A stretch of DNA of 10,590 nt, taken from assembly GCA_030616195.1 (NCBI GenBank), contig JAUWXW010000031.1, positions 1 through 10,590 on the forward strand, read 5' to 3'. Position 1 is the first letter of the stretch. Every line of letters starts with the position of its first letter. Of this stretch, positions 7,116 through 10,590 are shown piece after piece. The DNA comes from Chloroflexota bacterium (GTDB lineage Bacteria > Chloroflexota > Dehalococcoidia > RBG-13-53-26). The translations under genes were made by a program, and so were the position numbers. Below the pieces are notes generated by a model. The model was not told the DNA's origin. It made no database searches and saw nothing but the letters and a program-made list of their open reading frames with translations.

Positions 7116-7355
7116 TGCTAGAATGGGCTCATCCACAACTGAGATTGAGGTATGTGATAGCGAAGATCAAATGGACTTCGTTCAATGCATTTGTGTTCTA
7201 TCCATTTCGATATACCCCAAATAGCTTCGCTAACCATGAAGAAGGCAGTCCTTCTGGAGCGGGCGGTTTGAGGGACTACTGGAAGAAAGGATGTCGGAAG
7301 CAGAACAAGAAGGCAATGTTAGCAAAATGTTAGCAGAGAACCCTGAGTTAGGCAG
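7116..7355. other. spacer between catabolic cluster and tRNA-Lys
   Basis: A short open frame begins inside the preceding stop region (ATG 7112) and runs to 7333 (73 codons). It lacks a Shine-Dalgarno site and has no family character, so I do not call it a gene. A 10-nt direct repeat, AATGTTAGCA, occurs at 7315-7324 and 7326-7335. No hairpin-plus-T terminator is evident for either flanking transcript. Confidence 0.45.
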
Positions 7356-7427
7356 TAGGCCGTGTGGGACTCGAACCCACGACGCCCTGATTAAAAGTCA
7401 GGTGCTCTTCCTCTGAGCTAACGGCCC
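7356..7427 (-). tRNA. tRNA-Lys (anticodon TTT)
   Basis: The minus strand folds as a complete cloverleaf of 72 nt. The acceptor stem GGGCCGT pairs with ACGGCCT, with one G-U at the end. The D arm begins TAGCTCAG. The anticodon arm is CCTGA-CTTTTAA-TCAGG with anticodon TTT (7395-7393), and the T arm is GTGGG-TTCGAGT-CCCAC. The discriminator base is A. CCA is not encoded; the bases after it are CTG. The short variable region GCGTC is normal for lysine tRNA. Confidence 0.96.
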
Positions 7428-7635
7428 AGCCTCCTATTCTACCCTATTGGCCAAGAAATTTCCTTCTCTCCCAAGGGCACCAGAGGCCCTTACAGCGTCG
7501 AGCCGCCGGAGGCGACTCTGCCGACCGAAGACCATGGATTTTTTCACTCGCCGAAGGTCGCCAGAGGATCGTCTAACGCCACACCTAGCTCAAAATGACA
7601 GACGGCACCGCCAAACATGCTGTGTGCCTGGATGC
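7428..7635. other. spacer between tRNA-Lys and the aminotransferase promoter
   Basis: There is no supportable gene; an open frame from 7447 to 7695 has no Shine-Dalgarno site and runs through the promoter. An imperfect hairpin, GAGCCGCC (7500-7507) with GGCGACTC (7511-7518), has one C-A mismatch and a 3-nt loop. T6 lies at 7539-7544, too far for a classical intrinsic terminator. Confidence 0.4.
7436..7441 (-). promoter_or_regulatory. candidate -10 box for tRNA-Lys
   Basis: TAGAAT on the minus strand lies 8 nt before the tRNA 5' end, a normal distance for a tRNA promoter. No good -35 hexamer is found 16-18 nt upstream, so the call is tentative. Confidence 0.35.
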
Positions 7636-7664
7636 TTGTGTCGCGACAAGACAATGGCTATAAT
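7636..7664 (+). promoter_or_regulatory. sigma70-type promoter for the aminotransferase operon
   Basis: TTGTGT (7636-7641), a 17-nt spacer, then TATAAT (7659-7664): the -10 box is perfect and the -35 keeps TTG. A 10-bp perfect palindrome, TGTCGCGACA (7639-7648), overlaps the -35 box and spacer and could be an operator. Predicted transcription start is near 7671, leaving a leader of about 145 nt. Confidence 0.6.
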
Positions 7665-7684
7665 TAGGGACAATATAAATACCG

Positions 7685-7726
7685 GTTCTCAATAGGGGGT
7701 GGGCTCCTCCCTGAAGCACTGAGAGT
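7685..7726 (+). promoter_or_regulatory. structured 5' leader hairpin
   Basis: Two nested helices are visible. The outer one pairs TCTCA (7687-7691) with TGAGA (7720-7724), extendable by two wobble pairs. The inner one pairs AGGGGG (7694-7699) with CTCCCT (7707-7712), with one G-U and loop TGGGCTC. An AAGGAGG (7727-7733) follows directly but no start codon comes after it. It matches no riboswitch or T-box that I recognise. It could be a cis-regulator of the aminotransferase gene or simply an mRNA-stabilising structure. Confidence 0.4.
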
Positions 7727-7804
7727 AAGGAGGAAACATAGGTCGGCTACCACCCGCAAGCTCTTTCAGCAACCCGAACTAACCAGCCCAGCCCACCGAA
7801 AGAA

Positions 7805-7809
7805 GGAGG
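7805..7809 (+). promoter_or_regulatory. ribosome binding site that sets a GTG start
   Basis: GGAGG directly abuts ATG 7810, which leaves no spacing for that codon. GTG 7816, in the same frame, lies 6 nt beyond it and gives the usual family N-terminus (M)ADFAFFN. I therefore place the start at 7816. Confidence 0.7.
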
Positions 7810-7815
7810 ATGCCT

Positions 7816-8748
7816 GTGGCAGACTTTGCTTTCTTTAATAAACAATTCGTGCCCCTCTCTGAAGCCAAGCTAGGCATTATGACTCACGCCCTCCACTATG
7901 GCACTGCTTGCTTCGACGGCATCCGAGGTAACTGGAATAGCGAAGAGGGGAAAATGTACCTCTTTCGCATCGCAGACCACCACCAGAGACTGCACAAGAG
8001 CTGTCACATAATGAAAATCAACCTTCGGTACAGCGTTGACGAACTGTGCCGGTTCACGGTGGAACTGACAGAGAGGAACGACTACCGGGAAGACATCTAC
8101 ATTCGTCCCCTGGCATACAAAAGCTCCCAGGCTGTGGGGGTGAGGCTGCACGATTTAGAGGATGACTTCCTCATGTTCGTTACTCCTTTCGGGCCCTATC
8201 TCGACATAGACAAGGGTGCCAGATGCTGCGTCTCAACCTGGCGCCGTATCGATGACAATGTGATTCCCCCACGGGCTAAGGTGACTGGTCTCTACGTCAA
8301 CAGCGCCATGGCCAAAACAGAAGCCTGGGAAAACGGCTTCGACGAGGCTATCCTTCTCAACCATGACGGCCATGTCTCTGAGGGGAGCGGGGAGAATATC
8401 TTCCTCGTTTTCGAAGGCAAGCTGGTTACTCCTCTCTCATCGGACAATATCCTGGTGGGCATCACCCGGGATACAATCATGAAACTGGCCAAGAACGAAC
8501 TGGGCATTGACACTATCGAGAGATCCGTCGACCGCAACGAGCTCTACATTGCCGACGAGTGCTTCCTGACAGGGACTGCAGCCCATGTAACCCCGGTTAT
8601 TGAGATTGACCATCGTAGCGTGGGTGAAGGAGCAGTGGGCGAAATCACCAGGAAATTGCAGCAGCTTTATTTTGATGTGATACGGGGTAAGAACCCCAAA
8701 TACATCGACTGGTGCACTCCTGTCCACCGCAGCAAGGCGGTGGCATAG
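7816..8748 (+). CDS. ilvE: branched-chain amino acid aminotransferase (class IV PLP enzyme)
   Basis: The protein is about 310 aa from GTG 7816 and transfers the amino group between Glu/2-oxoglutarate and Leu, Ile or Val. Fold-type IV motifs are in order: FFNKQFVP at the N-terminus, THALHYGTACFDGIRG, IYIRPLAYKS, then Lys155 in RAKVTGLYVNSAMAKTEA as the Schiff-base lysine. After these come the phosphate/cofactor segment VSEGSGENIF and LTGTAAHVTPV. Lys155 is encoded at 8278-8280. Length and motifs are complete. The related D-amino acid transaminase and aminodeoxychorismate lyase are shorter and lack the IRP-YKS context, so BCAT is preferred. It heads a small operon with two membrane protein genes that have no obvious metabolic link. 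The promoter and leader structure upstream suggest its own regulation. Confidence 0.93.
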   Translation: MADFAFFNKQFVPLSEAKLGIMTHALHYGTACFDGIRGNWNSEEGKMYLFRIADHHQRLHKSCHIMKINLRYSVDELCRFTVELTERNDYREDIYIRPLAYKSSQAVGVRLHDLEDDFLMFVTPFGPYLDIDKGARCCVSTWRRIDDNVIPPRAKVTGLYVNSAMAKTEAWENGFDEAILLNHDGHVSEGSGENIFLVFEGKLVTPLSSDNILVGITRDTIMKLAKNELGIDTIERSVDRNELYIADECFLTGTAAHVTPVIEIDHRSVGEGAVGEITRKLQQLYFDVIRGKNPKYIDWCTPVHRSKAVA

Positions 8749-8758
8749 CATTTGAACT

Positions 8759-9196
8759 GTGAACGAGTTGGCAGCAACTGAGGTAGTAACCCGTGCGGAA
8801 TACCTAATATTCATCTTTACTGCTTCCGTAGGGGTGTTGCAACTGGTAGCTGCCCGGACCCAACTCAAAGGGTTGCTTTTCTTCAAAAAGCCAGTCCTGG
8901 CCTATCCCTTCTCCCTCCTGCTAATAATAGGCTCCTTTTGGTGGTTCTTCGTACGGGACGACCGCATTGATACGATAATGCGCCAGCCCGGGCTGGAGGG
9001 CTCAGGGCAGTTCTATAATTTCTGTATGGGAGCCTTCGCGGCCCTCCTTTTCACCCTGGCTGTCTCCTCCCTGATTGGCCTCCTGCGGCGCAGGGGGCAG
9101 CGCAACGAAAACGAGAATAGCGAGGGGCTAGACACCCTAAGACAAATGAGCTACTTCGAGGCGGTCAAACGCAGCTTCAGGTCAAAGGAAGATTAA
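8759..9196 (+). CDS. hypothetical three-helix membrane protein
   Basis: I do not recognise this 145-aa protein. It begins at GTG 8759, 10 nt after the aminotransferase stop, with no visible Shine-Dalgarno sequence, so translational coupling is likely. Three hydrophobic helices are visible at about 14-33, 45-65 (with SFWWFFV) and 86-109. Basic residues follow the third (LRRRGQR), and a polar tail of about 35 residues ends FRSKED, presumably cytoplasmic. No catalytic motif is evident. Its stop directly abuts the ATG of the PAP2-fold gene, which suggests that the two are made together and may act together at the membrane. Confidence 0.72.
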   Translation: MNELAATEVVTRAEYLIFIFTASVGVLQLVAARTQLKGLLFFKKPVLAYPFSLLLIIGSFWWFFVRDDRIDTIMRQPGLEGSGQFYNFCMGAFAALLFTLAVSSLIGLLRRRGQRNENENSEGLDTLRQMSYFEAVKRSFRSKED

Positions 9197-9796
9197 ATGA
9201 CCGGGATAGATGAGAGGATAATCCTATGGATCAACGACCTGGTGGGTAAGTCCGCCGCGCTGGACAGGATTATGATCTGGTTGGCCAGCGATTACTTTAT
9301 CCCGGTTACTATCTCCCTTATTCTGCTGGCTATGTGGTTCTTGGGTCAGGGCACGGCTGAGCGGGAGAACTATCAACGGGCAGTCATGTGTGCCTTTATA
9401 ACCATAGGATTTGCTTCTGGCTTCGTTCTGGCTGCCAATCACATATATAGCCACCCACACCCTTTTGACGCTTTACCCGAACTGAAGGCTACCGTAGCCC
9501 AGATTTTCTACGAAATCCACGACCCGGCCTTCCCCAGCAACACAGCGACACTCACCTTTGCGGCGGCTGCTGGCCTGTGGCAAAAGAGCCGCAAACTCGG
9601 ATATCTGATGCTTGTCCCTGCTATCCTCATGCCCCTGGCCAAACTCTACGCCGCCGTTTATTGGCCTTCGGACATAGTGGCCGGGGCAATTCTAGCAATA
9701 CTCACCAGCTTCCTTATCTCCTGGGTAGTAATGCCTCTGGGTGAACCCATGATCGGTGGTTTCATTAAGGTAATGAGGAAACTCTGCCTCGCCTAG
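9197..9796 (+). CDS. PAP2-fold membrane protein with degenerate phosphatase motifs
   Basis: The protein has 199 aa, starting at ATG 9197 immediately after the preceding TAA; AAAGGAAG at about 9184-9191 serves as Shine-Dalgarno. The overall plan is that of a type-2 phosphatidic acid or undecaprenyl-pyrophosphate phosphatase: several membrane helices and an IDERIILWINDLVG start. All three phosphatase motifs are altered, however. The KxxxxxxRP motif reads NHIYSHPHPF (81-90) without the Lys or Arg. PSGH reads PSNT (113-116), losing its His. SRxxxxxHxxxD reads AKLYAAVYWPSD (147-158), with Lys148 for Arg and Tyr154 for the nucleophilic His; Asp158 is kept. Classical phosphatase activity is thus doubtful. 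It could be a lipid-binding or scaffold relative, or use other chemistry. The neighbouring polyprenol-phosphate sugar transferase makes a lipid-carrier link plausible. Confidence 0.82.
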   Translation: MTGIDERIILWINDLVGKSAALDRIMIWLASDYFIPVTISLILLAMWFLGQGTAERENYQRAVMCAFITIGFASGFVLAANHIYSHPHPFDALPELKATVAQIFYEIHDPAFPSNTATLTFAAAAGLWQKSRKLGYLMLVPAILMPLAKLYAAVYWPSDIVAGAILAILTSFLISWVVMPLGEPMIGGFIKVMRKLCLA

Positions 9797-10485
9797 AGCC
9801 TGAACCTCAGCCGCAGCACGGTAATCATATACCTGACAATCTCCCTGGTCGAGAACTTGGATGCGCCCGTCCTTTTGTCGGTGAATTCAATAGGTATTTC
9901 GACGCAGCGGAAACCTTTCTTTGTCAGCCTGTAGAGTGTTTCCATTCCGATGGAGTAGCCGGTGGAATAGAACCGATCGAAATCCAAGGAACCCAGTGCC
10001 TCTCGCCTGTAGCACTTATATCCACCACACCAGTCCTTGATGTGCCGCCCCAGCAGTAATCGAGTGTACAGATTGGCGCCACTGCTGATTATTTTCCTCG
10101 ACGGGGTCCTGACCGACTTGCCTCCCTTCACCAGCCGCGAGCCAATGACCACATCACATTCCCCGATTTTATCCAGAAATTGCGGGATGTATCCAGGATG
10201 GTGCGAGAAGTCGGCATCCATCTCAATAATGCAGTCAACCTCCTGCTCCAGGGCATATCTGAATCCGGCAATACCGGCTGTCCCCCTGCCTCTTTCCTGG
10301 CGATGAATCACCCAGATTCTACCCGGGTTCTGCCCGGCCAGCCTATCGGCCATCTCACCCGTTCCATCCGGCGAGCTATCGTCCACGATCACAATTCTTA
10401 TGTCATCTTGGGCCAGGATCTGATTGACGATCTTTTCAATGTTCTCTCTCTCGTTGTAGGTGGGTAACATTACTATTGCCTTCAT
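9793..10485 (-). CDS. polyprenol/dolichol-phosphate mannose synthase-like glycosyltransferase (GT2)
   Basis: The protein has 230 aa from ATG 10485; the frame opens upstream to 10539, but MKAIVMLPTYNERENI is the typical family start and the promoter -10 lies inside the extra stretch. Domains are a single GT-A fold: LPTYNERENI (7-16), VIVDDSSPDGTG (32-43, Asp35/Asp36), DADFSHHP (90-97) as the metal-binding DxD, GSRLVKGGK (115-123), WCGGYKCYRREAL (152-164) and IEFTDKRTGASKFS (199-212). It is expected to transfer mannose (or another hexose) from GDP- or UDP-sugar to a polyprenyl phosphate on the inner face of the membrane. No C-terminal membrane helices are present, as in the soluble DPM1-type. 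The product would feed glycan or glycoprotein assembly. Sugar and lipid specificity cannot be read. Confidence 0.9.
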   Translation of the reverse strand: MKAIVMLPTYNERENIEKIVNQILAQDDIRIVIVDDSSPDGTGEMADRLAGQNPGRIWVIHRQERGRGTAGIAGFRYALEQEVDCIIEMDADFSHHPGYIPQFLDKIGECDVVIGSRLVKGGKSVRTPSRKIISSGANLYTRLLLGRHIKDWCGGYKCYRREALGSLDFDRFYSTGYSIGMETLYRLTKKGFRCVEIPIEFTDKRTGASKFSTREIVRYMITVLRLRFRL

Positions 10486-10494
10486 AGCAGCCCC

Positions 10495-10523
10495 ATTATA
10501 TAGCCCCGCTGGCTTGGTGTAAA
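10495..10523 (-). promoter_or_regulatory. sigma70-type promoter for the GT2 gene, probably leaderless
   Basis: Minus strand: TTTACA (10523-10518), a 17-nt spacer and TATAAT (10500-10495). Five of six bases match the -35 consensus and the -10 is perfect. Only 9 nt separate the -10 box from ATG 10485, so transcription should begin within a base or two of the start codon. Confidence 0.72.
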
Positions 10524-10524
10524 A

Positions 10525-10552
10525 ATCAGCGGTCAGCAATCAGCCATCAGTT
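10525..10552 (+). repeat. heptad tandem repeat, four imperfect copies
   Basis: Units are ATCAGCG, GTCAGCA, ATCAGCC and ATCAGTT in direct succession. They lie just upstream of the GT2 -35 box. Repeats of this 7-nt type occur between genes in several environmental bacterial groups. Here they could also mark an upstream operator. Confidence 0.6.
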
Positions 10553-10590
10553 CAAGTGGGTGTCAGGTCCCCGCCACGGCGAGTCGGCCG

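Noticed and set aside
7112..7333. Small open frame overlapping the end of the second acyl-CoA dehydrogenase
   Set aside because: No ribosome binding site, no recognisable domain, and composition typical of chance frames.
7315..7335. 10-nt direct repeat AATGTTAGCA beside the tRNA 3' end, as an integration mark
   Set aside because: The repeat does not match the tRNA 3' end and no integrase or island lies nearby; too short to mean more.
7654..7695. Ile-containing leader peptide (MAIIRDNINTGSQ) ahead of the aminotransferase
   Set aside because: The ATG lies upstream of the TATAAT box that overlaps its codons, so the proposed transcript would not contain the start.
7734..7765. T-box-like segment with AGGTCGG and ACCACCCGC
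   Set aside because: It differs from the T-box core AGGGTGGNACCGCG by several insertions and changes, and there is no specifier stem that I can see.
10553..10590. GGGTGTCAGGTCCCCGCC near the window end as a possible insertion element terminus
   Set aside because: It resembles some transposon ends only loosely, the partner end is outside the window and no transposase is visible.

Overview
The window looks like a chromosomal segment of an anaerobic or facultative bacterium of moderate GC. My best guess is Chloroflexota, Dehalococcoidia-like. The guess rests on the style of the branched-chain aminotransferase (N-terminus ADFAFFN, then CFDGIRGNW), the acyl-CoA gene content and the heptad ATCAGCN-type intergenic repeats. 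It is an inference, not a measurement. No phage, insertion sequence, CRISPR array or defence gene is visible.

Positions 1-7115 (+ strand) form an acyl-CoA catabolic cluster. It opens with the 3' part of a beta-keto acid cleavage enzyme (BKACE/DUF849). Three tight two-gene modules follow, separated by gaps of about 200 nt. Module (i) is an HMG-CoA-synthase-like protein fused to a DUF35 zinc-ribbon/OB-fold domain, plus a thiolase. Module (ii) is a FAS1-like/MaoC_N dehydratase subunit plus a MaoC hydratase subunit whose frame is broken at a run of six G. Module (iii) is two acyl-CoA dehydrogenases. Each module can be read as one heteromeric complex. In order they could carry out dehydrogenation (iii), hydration (ii) and C-C cleavage (i) of an unusual CoA ester. 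This set resembles the steroid side-chain enzymes FadE28/29, ChsH1/H2 and Ltp2-DUF35, and also the archaeal thiolase-DUF35-HMGCS complex. The HMGCS-like domain has lost all three catalytic residues (Glu, Cys, His), which is the most interesting point in the window.

Positions 7116-7815 hold a minus-strand tRNA-Lys(TTT), then a promoter and a structured leader that appear to serve the next operon. Positions 7816-9796 (+) carry a branched-chain aminotransferase, an unrecognised three-helix membrane protein and a PAP2-fold membrane protein whose phosphatase motifs are degenerate. Positions 9793-10485 (-) encode a dolichol-phosphate-mannose-synthase-like GT2. It converges on the PAP2 gene through a shared CTAG that supplies both stop codons. 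Its promoter sits so close to the ATG that the mRNA is predicted to be leaderless. A heptad repeat lies just upstream, and the window ends without another gene.
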